A stretch of DNA of 64,000 nt from positions 1-64,000 of the forward strand of contig NZ_FUIE01000045.1 in NCBI RefSeq assembly GCF_900163625.1, given 5' to 3'. The translations under genes and the position numbers were made by a program. This DNA comes from Brevundimonas diminuta 3F5N (GTDB lineage: Bacteria; Pseudomonadota; Alphaproteobacteria; Caulobacterales; Caulobacteraceae). The notes beneath the pieces were generated by a model. The model had not been told where the DNA came from and did no database searches. It saw nothing but the letters and a program-made list of their open reading frames with translations. Of the stretch, positions 46,574-54,246 are shown piece after piece. Each line of letters starts with the position of its first letter. The first letter of the stretch is position 1.

Positions 46574-48103
46574 ATGGATCAAGTTACGGATGCTGTAGGC
46601 GGGTGTGGTGCAGTTCAGTCGAACGAGCGCCGGCGTTACGGGCTGTCGAAGTCAAAGATCGCGGCCTTTGAGCAGTGCCCGCGGAAGCTTTGGCTGGCTA
46701 GGCACAGGCCGGACCTGGCTATCGCCGATGACGGGGCTGAAGCCCGCTTCGCCACCGGCCATGAGGTCGGCGAACTCGCCTGCGGCCTGCTGCCGACAGG
46801 GGTGATGGTCGAGGCCGAGCCTGACCTGGCCGCCGCTGTCGCGCGGACGCGCGAGCTCATCGACGGCGGTTGGTCCGAGCCCATCTTCGAGGCGACCTTC
46901 GAGCACGACGGCGTGCTGGTGCGGGTGGACGTGCTGTCGCCTGGTTCGGACGGTTGGGCCATCGCCGAGGTGAAGAGTTCGGCGGGGGTGAAGGATTATC
47001 ATCTTGGCGACTTGGCGACCCAGGTGTGGGTCGTAACCCAGGCCGGGACGCCGGTGTCGTCAGCCTGCATCCGTCATATCGACAGCCACTTCCGGCTGGA
47101 ACGCGAGGGCGAATACGAAGGCCTGTTTCGGGACGCCGATTGTCTCGCGGCTCTGGGGGATCGCATCGCTGATCGCTCGAGGATCGTCGCTGAAGCGAGG
47201 GCCGTGCTGGCGGGCGACGAACCTGACGTCGGCACGGGCGAACACTGCAGCCGCCCGTTCGTCTGCGAGTTTTCGAGCTACTGCACCCGGAACGACCCGC
47301 CTGGACCTGAGTGGCCGATCAGCCTCTTGCCGCGTACGGGCAGGGCGGCGGCCGCGGAGTGGGCCCAGGAGGGCCTGTATGATCTTCGAGACCTGCCGTC
47401 GGGCGCCTTGACCAATGCAGTGCATGAGCGCGTGCGTCAGGCCACGGTGACGGGGGAGGTCTATCATGATCGCCAGGGTGCGATTGAAGCGACGCGCGGT
47501 TGGGCCTGGCCGCGGGCCTATCTCGACTTCGAGACCATAGGACCGGCCGTGCCGCGCTGGATCGGCGCCAGGCCCTTCCAGCAGATCCCGTTTCAGTTTT
47601 CGTGTCACATCGAGTCCGAAGCCGGCGAACTCGCCCATTCGGGCTTCCTGTCCATCGACGGCGGCGATCCGCGGCGGGCGTGCGCCGAGGCTCTGGTCGC
47701 GCTTCTGAGCGGCGAACGCTGCGGTTCGATCATCGCCTATAACGCCTCGTTCGAGAAACGCTGCGTCCGAGACCTGGCGGAGGTCTTTCCCGACCTGGCC
47801 GAGGCCCTGCTCGAGATCGAAGCCAAGATCGTCGATCTCCTGCCGGTGACGCGCAACTTCTATTATCACCGTGATCAGCGCGGGAGTTGGTCGATCAAGG
47901 CGGTGTTGCCCACGGTCGCGCCTGAACTCGCCTATGGCGATCTCGAGGTGAAGGACGGCGGCGCGGCGCAGCAGGCCTGGTTCGAGGCGGCCGGGCCCGA
48001 GACCAGCGAGGCGCGCCGGGAGCAGTGGAGGGCGGGCTTGGAAGCCTATTGTGAGCGCGACACCCAGGCGATGATCGTCTTGCTGACGCGGCTGACGGCC
48101 TAG
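46574..48103 (+). CDS. DUF2779-type fusion of Cas4-like Fe-S nuclease and DnaQ-like exonuclease
   Basis: A 509-residue protein. The N-terminal half resembles Cas4/RecB Fe-S nucleases: Cys35 in FEQCPRKLWL pairs with Cys225, Cys231 and Cys237 (HCSRPFVCEFSSYC) as likely cluster ligands. The PD-(D/E)XK core is visible as VLVRVDVL ... IAEVKSS. The C-terminal half has DEDD exonuclease motifs: LDFETIGP, IIAYNASFEKR and YCERDTQAM. The ATG 46574 follows GGGAGC. Such proteins are predicted to process DNA, but the role is unknown. It stands alone in accessory DNA. Confidence 0.8.
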   Translation: MDQVTDAVGGCGAVQSNERRRYGLSKSKIAAFEQCPRKLWLARHRPDLAIADDGAEARFATGHEVGELACGLLPTGVMVEAEPDLAAAVARTRELIDGGWSEPIFEATFEHDGVLVRVDVLSPGSDGWAIAEVKSSAGVKDYHLGDLATQVWVVTQAGTPVSSACIRHIDSHFRLEREGEYEGLFRDADCLAALGDRIADRSRIVAEARAVLAGDEPDVGTGEHCSRPFVCEFSSYCTRNDPPGPEWPISLLPRTGRAAAAEWAQEGLYDLRDLPSGALTNAVHERVRQATVTGEVYHDRQGAIEATRGWAWPRAYLDFETIGPAVPRWIGARPFQQIPFQFSCHIESEAGELAHSGFLSIDGGDPRRACAEALVALLSGERCGSIIAYNASFEKRCVRDLAEVFPDLAEALLEIEAKIVDLLPVTRNFYYHRDQRGSWSIKAVLPTVAPELAYGDLEVKDGGAAQQAWFEAAGPETSEARREQWRAGLEAYCERDTQAMIVLLTRLTA

Positions 48104-48195
48104 GCCGCGATCGACGGACTAGGAGAAATACTTACAGACTTGCCACTTGCAGCTGCGCTGTGGCACATCGAGCGTTGCTATTTCGGGGTGCAATA

Positions 48196-49134
48196 ATGAC
48201 AATTTTTCAAAAGGTTTGCGCCGCATCCGCGGCGCTGGCCTTGGCGACGGGCGCAGGCCTGGCCACGCCTGTTTGGGCGACGGATGCGGCCGCCGTTCAG
48301 GCCGAGACGGTTCAGCGAGCAGGACTCAAGCGGCGGGTCGCCGTGGGGCGCTTCACCAACAGCACCCCCTATGGGCGGCTGCTGCAGTCACCGGGCCAAG
48401 CGGATCCGATCGCGACCCAGGCCGGCGACATGCTGGTCAACGCCTTGACGGCGTCGCAGCACTTCTTCGTCTTCGAGCGGGCCGATCTGACGGCCTTGAA
48501 CGCCGAGCGGGTGATCTCCGACGCGACCGCGCAGAACCTGGTGGGCGTCGACGCCCTGCTGCTGGGGTCGGTCACCCAGCTGGGGCGTCGCAACGAGGGC
48601 AAGGACGGGTTCCTGAACTCACAGCGACGCCAGGCGGTCAACGCCACCGTCGAGATCCGACTGGTCGACGTGAGGACCGGACGCGTCTTCTTCTCCACCT
48701 CCGGGTCGGGGGAAGCCACGACCGAGACCGGCGAGGTCGCCGGCTTCGGCACGCGCGCGGGCTACGACTCCACGCTGAACGACCGCGCCATCGCCGCGGC
48801 GATCGCCGACACCATGACCAATGTGATCAACCAACTGCAGCAACGCGCCTGGTTTACCGACGTCCTGCGGGTATCGGGCGACACGGTCTTCGTCAGCGGC
48901 GGGCCCAGCCAGGGCCTTCGTGCGGGTGATCGGTTCCGCGTCGAAACGCCGGGCGAAATCGTGGTCAGCGGGCAGTCGGGCCTGCCCATCACCCTGCCGG
49001 GCGCCGTGGTGGCCGAGATCGAACTGACCGGATTCTTCGGCGACAGCCCCGATACGGAAGGCGCTACGGCACGCGTGGTCAGCGGCGCCCTGCCTCAAAA
49101 CATCACCGGCCTGCGGGTCACGGAGTTCAAATAA
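48196..49134 (+). CDS. CsgG-family outer-membrane/periplasmic protein
   Basis: A 312-residue exported protein with signal peptide (cleavage near PVWATDA). The CsgG domain shows RVAVGRFTNSTPYGRLL, FFVFERADLTALN and LLLGSVTQLG. A C-terminal beta module (DTVFVSGGPSQGLRAGDRFRV, about residues 233-253) resembles the C-terminal domain of FlgT. ATG 48196 is the start. It is first of a four-gene run with one-base to four-base overlaps (CsgG, small lipoprotein, DUF4810, DUF799), an operon known from many proteobacteria and thought to serve envelope secretion or lipoprotein transport. Confidence 0.88.
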   Translation: MTIFQKVCAASAALALATGAGLATPVWATDAAAVQAETVQRAGLKRRVAVGRFTNSTPYGRLLQSPGQADPIATQAGDMLVNALTASQHFFVFERADLTALNAERVISDATAQNLVGVDALLLGSVTQLGRRNEGKDGFLNSQRRQAVNATVEIRLVDVRTGRVFFSTSGSGEATTETGEVAGFGTRAGYDSTLNDRAIAAAIADTMTNVINQLQQRAWFTDVLRVSGDTVFVSGGPSQGLRAGDRFRVETPGEIVVSGQSGLPITLPGAVVAEIELTGFFGDSPDTEGATARVVSGALPQNITGLRVTEFK

Positions 49135-49439
49135 TGATGATGAAGAATGCAGCCATCGTCGCGCTCTGCGCGGCGATGTTGAGCGGCTGCGTGCAGAACT
49201 ACGCTACACGCGAGGTGGCCCAGGGCGCAGCGGCCGGCAGCCTGACGGTCGCCAACGCCCCTCAGGATGCACGCCTCTTGGTCGATGGGCGCGATCTCGG
49301 ATCCCTGGCGGAGCTCAAGGGGGGAGCCGCGCTGACGCCGGGCCGCCATGAAGTCGTCATTCAACAGGCGGGCCGACGCCTGCACGCCCAGGTCGTGATG
49401 GTGGCGGCCGGCGCCCGGGTGGAGGTCGTAGTCCCATGA
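49134..49439 (+). CDS. Small lipoprotein of the CsgG operon
   Basis: A 101-residue lipoprotein; the lipobox LSGC gives lipidated Cys19. The mature part (SLTVANAPQDARLLVDGRDL, LTPGRHEVVIQQAGRRL) resembles a PEGA-like beta domain. Its ATG overlaps the csgG-like stop by one base (TAATG), and its end overlaps the DUF4810 start by four bases. Confidence 0.78.
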   Translation: MMMKNAAIVALCAAMLSGCVQNYATREVAQGAAAGSLTVANAPQDARLLVDGRDLGSLAELKGGAALTPGRHEVVIQQAGRRLHAQVVMVAAGARVEVVVP

Positions 49440-49801
49440 GGAAGCTTGCAGGCATTGCGGCTCTGGCCGCGCTCATGGCCGTGGCGGCGTGCGCGCCGAC
49501 GACTCGGTTCGAATGGGGCGCCTATGAGCCGGCGCTCTACGCCTATGCTCAAAACCCTGAGCGCCGGGACGTCTACAAGACGGCCCTGGAGCAGGCGATC
49601 GAACGCGGCCGTGCGCGGGACGCGGTAGCGCCCGGGCTTCTGGCTGAGTTGGGCCACCTGCGCCTGGAAGAGGGCGACACGGCTGAAGCCGTCAAGCTGT
49701 TTCAGGAGGAGCGCACGCGCTTCCCTGAATCGGCGCAGTTCATGGACCGGATCATCGCCCAGGTCGGCGATGGAACCGCAGCGGCCGGGGGGCGAAACTG
49801 A
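49436..49801 (+). CDS. DUF4810 family lipoprotein
   Basis: A 121-residue lipoprotein with lipobox VAAC near residue 19. The family core FEWGAYEPALYAYAQNPE is present at residues 24-43, followed by a TPR-like helical pair (GLLAELGHLRLEEGDTAEAV). In other genomes it sits between a CsgG-like and a DUF799 gene exactly as here. Function is unknown; the envelope location follows from the lipobox. Confidence 0.85.
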   Translation: MRKLAGIAALAALMAVAACAPTTRFEWGAYEPALYAYAQNPERRDVYKTALEQAIERGRARDAVAPGLLAELGHLRLEEGDTAEAVKLFQEERTRFPESAQFMDRIIAQVGDGTAAAGGRN

Positions 49802-50481
49802 TGCGACTTCGCAAGATGATCACGGTCGCCGCCGTGGCGACCGGCGCCGCCCTGCTGACGGCTTGCGTCACGGCCCCGACGCCCAAGAGCTATGCGAGCT
49901 TCAGGGCCGCCAATCCGCGCAGCGTGCTGGTTGTTCCGGCGCTGAACTCGACGGTCAATGTGGACGCGGCGGACTACTTCGTCTCGACCATTTCCCGCCC
50001 GGTGGCGGAGCGCGGCTACTACGTCTTCCCCGCCCATATGGTGAAGCGTTTGCTGGATGACGAGGGCCTGTCGGACGCGGGCCTGGTGCACCAGGCGGAC
50101 GCCTCTCAGTTCGGGGCCCTGTTCGGTTGCGACACGGTGATGTTCGTCGAGATCCAGAAGTGGGAGTCGCAGTACGTCGTCATTTCGACCTCCACCAATG
50201 TGGAGTTCGCCTACACCCTGAAGAGCTGCCGTACCGGAGAGGTCCTGTGGTCGAACAACCAGGCCCTGTCCTACAGCCCGCAAGCTTCGAGTTCGGGAAA
50301 TCCGCTCGCTGATCTGCTGGTCCAAGCCATTGTTTCGGCGATCGAGAAGGCCAAGCCTAATTATATTCCCTTGACCCAGCAGGCCAACCTCCTGGCCACC
50401 CATGTGGTCGGGCAGGGCTTGCCAGCGGGACCCTATCTGCCGGCTCAACACCAGACTGACCAAAAGTCTTTCCCCAACTAG
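49801..50481 (+). CDS. DUF799 (GNA1162-like) lipoprotein
   Basis: A 226-residue lipoprotein with lipobox LTAC near residue 22. The DUF799 core includes SVLVVPALNSTVNVDAADYF, VAERGYYVFPAHMVKRLLDD and the TGEVLWSNNQ strand. The fold is related to TolB/CsgG N-terminal domains. It is the last gene of the CsgG operon and is followed by a clear terminator at 50491. Confidence 0.88.
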   Translation: MRLRKMITVAAVATGAALLTACVTAPTPKSYASFRAANPRSVLVVPALNSTVNVDAADYFVSTISRPVAERGYYVFPAHMVKRLLDDEGLSDAGLVHQADASQFGALFGCDTVMFVEIQKWESQYVVISTSTNVEFAYTLKSCRTGEVLWSNNQALSYSPQASSSGNPLADLLVQAIVSAIEKAKPNYIPLTQQANLLATHVVGQGLPAGPYLPAQHQTDQKSFPN

Positions 50482-50490
50482 GGGAGGACG

Positions 50491-50519
50491 GGGCCGATCC
50501 CTTGAGGATCGGCCCTCTT
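50491..50519 (+). terminator. Intrinsic terminator of the CsgG operon
   Basis: Ten-base arms GGGCCGATCC and GGATCGGCCC with loop CTTGA, followed by TCTTG. Confidence 0.8.
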
Positions 50520-50603
50520 GGTTCAATCTCGATTTTGATGGCTTGAGGCCGCTCCGGGCGGCTGGCCTTTGGCGCTGTCTGGGCCGAGTAGGAAGAGGAT
50601 GCT

Positions 50604-51791
50604 ATGAAGCTCCAGCTTCTTGAAGAAGTCAGTACGCGCCTGGTTGCGCTTCGCCATGCCAGGGCGGCCTTCAGCCGTCGCCTAGCGCCGGACTTCAGCG
50701 TGTTCGACTTCATTCAGAAGAACGAACTCATGCTGTCGCGGATGCTCGCTTGGCTTCTCGATCCGCGGGGCTCTCACGCCCAAGGCCCGGTGTTTCTCAA
50801 CGAGTTCGTGCGGCTCGTTGCACCCGATCTCGAGGTCGATCCGGTCGCGTCCGGCTCGGTGCTCTTGGAGGCCCAATGCGGCGATCGCAGGCGTATCGAC
50901 ATCTTGGTGGAATACGGCCGCTCGGCGATAGCGATCGAGAACAAGCCATACGCGTCCGATCAGGACGGTCAGTTACAACATTACCTGACCTACCTCCGGG
51001 GCTATGACGACGGCAGGTTGATCTATCTTACGGGCTCCGCCGAGCGTCTGCCGGGTGAGCATAGCCTCGGAGCTAAGGCGCGAACGGCCTCCGTCGAGGA
51101 CGGCCGACTCATCATCATGAGCTACGCGGACCTACATCCCTGGCTCGCAGCTTGCCGCGGCCTTTCAGAATCGGAGCGCGTGCGAAGTTTTATCGATGAT
51201 TTTCAACGATTTATTCTGACTCAATTTGAAGGTGTGACAGATATGACTGAGCAGGCGATGTTGATTGAACAGATGACCTGTGACGCTCAGCGTGTCGCCG
51301 CCGCCGCTAAAATCGCCATCAGTTGGCGTGAAGCCCAGCGCGTTCTGGTCGATAAGTTGCGAGATCAGGTGGCGCATGCCGTTCCTGAGGGCTGGACCGT
51401 TTCTGGCGAATGGTCTCGAGCAAAGAACTCCCATGTCGATATCATGAACCCCGAATGGGCGCCGCTTGCCTTCCGGGTCGTGTTCGACGCGGGAAACTTC
51501 AACGAGTTCGCCTACGGGCTCATCAGGCCGAAATCTCGTAAGCCCGTCTTGGAGGCGCTTAAAGGAGTTCTGGACGCCCAGGTGGGCGAGGGAAGCCGGC
51601 ATGCGCCAGTCGATGAGTGGGCTTGGTGGCGCTACACATCGACGGATGATCCGATGCTGCCCGTCGCATGCAACTGGGATACGGCCAGCGAACCGTGGCA
51701 GGGCGTCGCCGATGGCAGTCTGGCTGGCAAGATCGTTGCAGCCGGCAAGCGCGTGCTTGATGTCGCGAGAGCAGCGCCGTTGGGCGGTTAG
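50604..51791 (+). CDS. PD-(D/E)XK-type nuclease family protein
   Basis: A 395-residue protein with the PDDEXK_4-type core in its N-terminal half: a helical opening (FDFIQKNELMLSRMLAWLLDP), then RRIDILVEYGRSAIAIENKP giving D...(D/E)xK as IDI and IENK, followed by the conserved QLQHYLTYL. The C-terminal half (about 215-395) is a separate domain with AFRVVFDAGNFNEFAYGLIR. This architecture is widespread in accessory and phage-defence regions, usually as a stand-alone gene. Its own terminator-flanked position suggests independent expression. Confidence 0.82.
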   Translation: MKLQLLEEVSTRLVALRHARAAFSRRLAPDFSVFDFIQKNELMLSRMLAWLLDPRGSHAQGPVFLNEFVRLVAPDLEVDPVASGSVLLEAQCGDRRRIDILVEYGRSAIAIENKPYASDQDGQLQHYLTYLRGYDDGRLIYLTGSAERLPGEHSLGAKARTASVEDGRLIIMSYADLHPWLAACRGLSESERVRSFIDDFQRFILTQFEGVTDMTEQAMLIEQMTCDAQRVAAAAKIAISWREAQRVLVDKLRDQVAHAVPEGWTVSGEWSRAKNSHVDIMNPEWAPLAFRVVFDAGNFNEFAYGLIRPKSRKPVLEALKGVLDAQVGEGSRHAPVDEWAWWRYTSTDDPMLPVACNWDTASEPWQGVADGSLAGKIVAAGKRVLDVARAAPLGG

Positions 51792-51860
51792 CAGCGAGAA
51801 ACGGTCCACACGTGCGGCGGTTCTTTTCGCCGCCAGAACAGAAATCAAAGAGTAGAAAGT

Positions 51861-52499
51861 ATGATTGTGTTGCGACGAGCCGTTTTTGTCGCCCTCGTAT
51901 GGTCGCTATTCGGATCTGCCGCCCATGCAGAAGGCTTCGTGGATCTGTTGAGAGGGCGTTTCATTAGTGAAGACCATGACGTTCGTTGGGCCCCGCAAGG
52001 CTGGCTTCATCTAAACGGCAGGAATTCGATCCGGCAGGCTGGAGAGATCGTGACGTTCGCTAATGACGAATGTTCGAAAGCCGGCGGACGGTTTGATCGA
52101 GTTCTCAACGAGACGTCTGAGGCCTATGAGCGAGACGAGTACGTGCGCGATGGGCTGTACAGTTGCGGGTTGGGCGATCATGTTCTGTTTGATCTGTCGG
52201 TATCGCGAATGAACTTGGCTGGAAGCATTGTCTTCTGGATTGCTCCGGAGAATGGTCGGAGCGAGAAACACCGTCAGCGCTGGTCGGATAAGCTTGAAGA
52301 ACCGGAACGGCGAGCCGAAGAGCGTGCAAGGCAAACCATGGCTCTAAGGGAAGGTCTCAAGCCTGGAAGCGAGGTCTGCTATTTCAGCAAGATAGCTTTG
52401 GTGGTCGAGGTGCGGGCGCCGCTCGCCCAACTGCAGATGCCGGGCGCCAACCTCGAGTGGGTGAAGATCGACGATCTTTACCCGAAGACTGGTTGCTAG
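51861..52499 (+). CDS. Secreted hypothetical protein, 212 residues
   Basis: Exported protein of unknown function; the signal peptide is residues 1-23 (cleavage near AAHAEG). The mature part has four or five cysteines (NDECSKAG, YSCGLG, EVCYFS, final C) and a charged helix with EEPERRAEERARQTMALREG. It lies seven codons or so before the thermonuclease-like gene, and both are exported, so they may be co-expressed. Confidence 0.62.
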   Translation: MIVLRRAVFVALVWSLFGSAAHAEGFVDLLRGRFISEDHDVRWAPQGWLHLNGRNSIRQAGEIVTFANDECSKAGGRFDRVLNETSEAYERDEYVRDGLYSCGLGDHVLFDLSVSRMNLAGSIVFWIAPENGRSEKHRQRWSDKLEEPERRAEERARQTMALREGLKPGSEVCYFSKIALVVEVRAPLAQLQMPGANLEWVKIDDLYPKTGC

Positions 52500-52605
52500 G
52501 GGCGTCCTCATGACGGTTCGTCGGCTCTTGGCTGCTGATCGGATGGAGATTATGGGGCAGGTTTGGGCGGCGCGGCCTCTGAGGTTTCAGCAAAGACGCG
52601 CGACG

Positions 52606-53280
52606 ATGGCGAAGGCTGTCATCGCGGCTCTGGCCCTGGGGGCTTGCGGGGCCAGTCCAGTTGTTGAAGCGAGGGCTGGTGCGCCAATCGTTGTCGATGG
52701 CGACACCCTGACGGTTGAAGGGGTTAGAGTCAGGCTTTGGGGCGTGGATGCGCCGGAACAGGACCAGAGCTGCCTACGCGACGGTCAGGCCTATCGCTGC
52801 GGTCAGGTCGCCAGTCAGGCGCTGCGCGAATGGATTGGCCGGAGGCCAGCCGTCTGCGTCGAGGTCGAGAAGGATCAGTACGGACGCAGCGTCGCCAGGT
52901 GCGCGGTTGACGACCAGGACATCGGCGCCTGGTTGGTGTCGCAGGGCCAGGCGTTGGACTATCGGCGTCATAGCGGCGGAGCCTATGCCGGAGAGGAGGC
53001 GTCCGCTCGAGCGGCGGCCAGAGGCATGCATGCCGGGACGTTTGAGCCCGCATGGGATTGGCGAGCGGCGCGAAGGAACAAACGACCGGAGCAGGCGCCG
53101 CCCCGGTCGGCCTGCGCCATCAAGGGCAATATCAACGCCAAGGGCGCGCGCTACTATCATTCGCCGGGCATGAGATCCTACGCAAAAACCCGTATCGTCG
53201 AGGCGGCCGGCGAGCGCTGGTTCTGCTCTGAGGCGGAGGCGAGGGCCGCGGGGTGGGAAGCGCCGCCCGGCAATCCCTGA
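52606..53280 (+). CDS. Secreted thermonuclease-family (SNase-like) protein
   Basis: A 224-residue exported staphylococcal-nuclease-like OB-fold protein. SNase motifs are VDGDTLTVEGVRVRLWGVDAPE and the catalytic-loop KDQYGRSVARC. The C-terminal 60 residues (CAIKGNINAKGARYYHSPGM) form the small domain often added to bacterial thermonucleases. ATG 52606 opens a signal peptide ending near LGACGAS, possibly a lipobox; in-frame ATGs at 52510 and 52543 lack a sensible signal but the first has a better ribosome site. It probably degrades extracellular nucleic acid with Ca2+. Confidence 0.85.
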   Translation: MAKAVIAALALGACGASPVVEARAGAPIVVDGDTLTVEGVRVRLWGVDAPEQDQSCLRDGQAYRCGQVASQALREWIGRRPAVCVEVEKDQYGRSVARCAVDDQDIGAWLVSQGQALDYRRHSGGAYAGEEASARAAARGMHAGTFEPAWDWRAARRNKRPEQAPPRSACAIKGNINAKGARYYHSPGMRSYAKTRIVEAAGERWFCSEAEARAAGWEAPPGNP

Positions 53281-53456
53281 TCGCGTCGCACAAACGATCT
53301 ATCGACGAGGTCTGAAAAGCGGCCTTGGGCTAGGGCGTTTCGCTCGTCGCGCGGAAGCTCGGTGCTCCGAAGAAAAGATGGTGTCGCCTCGATAGTCCAC
53401 GCCGTTTCAACGGCGCTGCCGTGCCGTGAGAAAACGCACGGCGTTCCAGGGGGATC

Positions 53457-53489
53457 AAAAAGAAGCTCCGACGCCGGGGGCGTCGGAGC
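53457..53489 (-). terminator. Terminator of the leftward exported-protein cluster
   Basis: Eleven-base arms GCTCCGACGCC and GGCGTCGGAGC with a three-base loop. On the leftward strand the hairpin is followed by TTCTTTTTG. The rest of the 267-base gap holds no visible gene. Confidence 0.8.
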
Positions 53490-53547
53490 GAGTGTGTCTT
53501 TAAAATTCCACGCCGGATGATCAGGCGATGGATTGGTTCAGGAGAGC

Positions 53548-54222
53548 TCAGAGCTCGATGGGCTTGGCGCTCGACGCCGTGGCGTTGGCGGGGACTTCGA
53601 CGCCGCCGCGGCTGAGCAGGGTGCGCATCGGGCCGACCATGGAGCGGGTGGCCTGGACTTGATCGCCGAGCAGGCCGGCGGCTGCGCGCAGGCTGCCCAG
53701 CTTGGTGGCTTGCATGGGGTTGGACTGCAGGCCGCTGATGAGGGTCGGCGCCTGTTGGCCCAGTTCAACGTTGCGCATCATGCCGATGGTGAAGTTGTAG
53801 GCGGCGTTGAGCATCAGGGTGCGCTGGTTCGCGCTGGCGTTGTCGTACTTCGCCTGCAGGGCTGCCGCGTCCTGCGCATTGGCGTTCACGGTCGCGACAT
53901 TGGCCTCGAAGCTGGCCTTCTGAGCCTGCAATTCACGCAGCGACGACGCGCCCTGGATCGCCGCGAGTTGGGCCCGGGCCTCCTCCTGCTTGCCGTCTTC
54001 ATCAACGGCGTGCGCCAGAAGCGTCGCGGCGCTCCAGACCAGCTTGGTGGTCTCGAGCGTCTCGCTCAGGAAGGCGTCGGGGTCGCCGGCCGTGGCCTGA
54101 GGTTGACCGCCGCCAGGCGCCAGTTTGCGCAGGCCGCCCAATTGGGCGTGTGCGGAAGAAGCATAGCCGGAGGTGGCCAGAGCCGCCGTCAGGGCGACAG
54201 CCAAAAGGGAAGAAGTCTTCAT
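53548..54222 (-). CDS. Exported alpha-helical hypothetical protein
   Basis: A 224-residue exported protein from ATG 54222, with signal peptide cleaved near SSAHAQ (residue 27). The mature part is almost all helix, rich in Ala/Gln/Leu (TLETTKLVWSAATLLAHAVD, LRELQAQKASFEANVATVNA), suggesting a coiled-coil periplasmic component. It is the last gene of a leftward run of exported proteins ending at the terminator at 53457. No family is recognised. Confidence 0.68.
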   Translation of the reverse strand: MKTSSLLAVALTAALATSGYASSAHAQLGGLRKLAPGGGQPQATAGDPDAFLSETLETTKLVWSAATLLAHAVDEDGKQEEARAQLAAIQGASSLRELQAQKASFEANVATVNANAQDAAALQAKYDNASANQRTLMLNAAYNFTIGMMRNVELGQQAPTLISGLQSNPMQATKLGSLRAAAGLLGDQVQATRSMVGPMRTLLSRGGVEVPANATASSAKPIEL

Positions 54223-54246
54223 GTGAAGCTCCAATAGCAGGGTGGG

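Noticed and set aside
53281-53456. Gene in the gap after the thermonuclease-like gene
   Set aside because: Only short frames without ribosome sites; a few weak hairpins near 53400-53445 have no T run.
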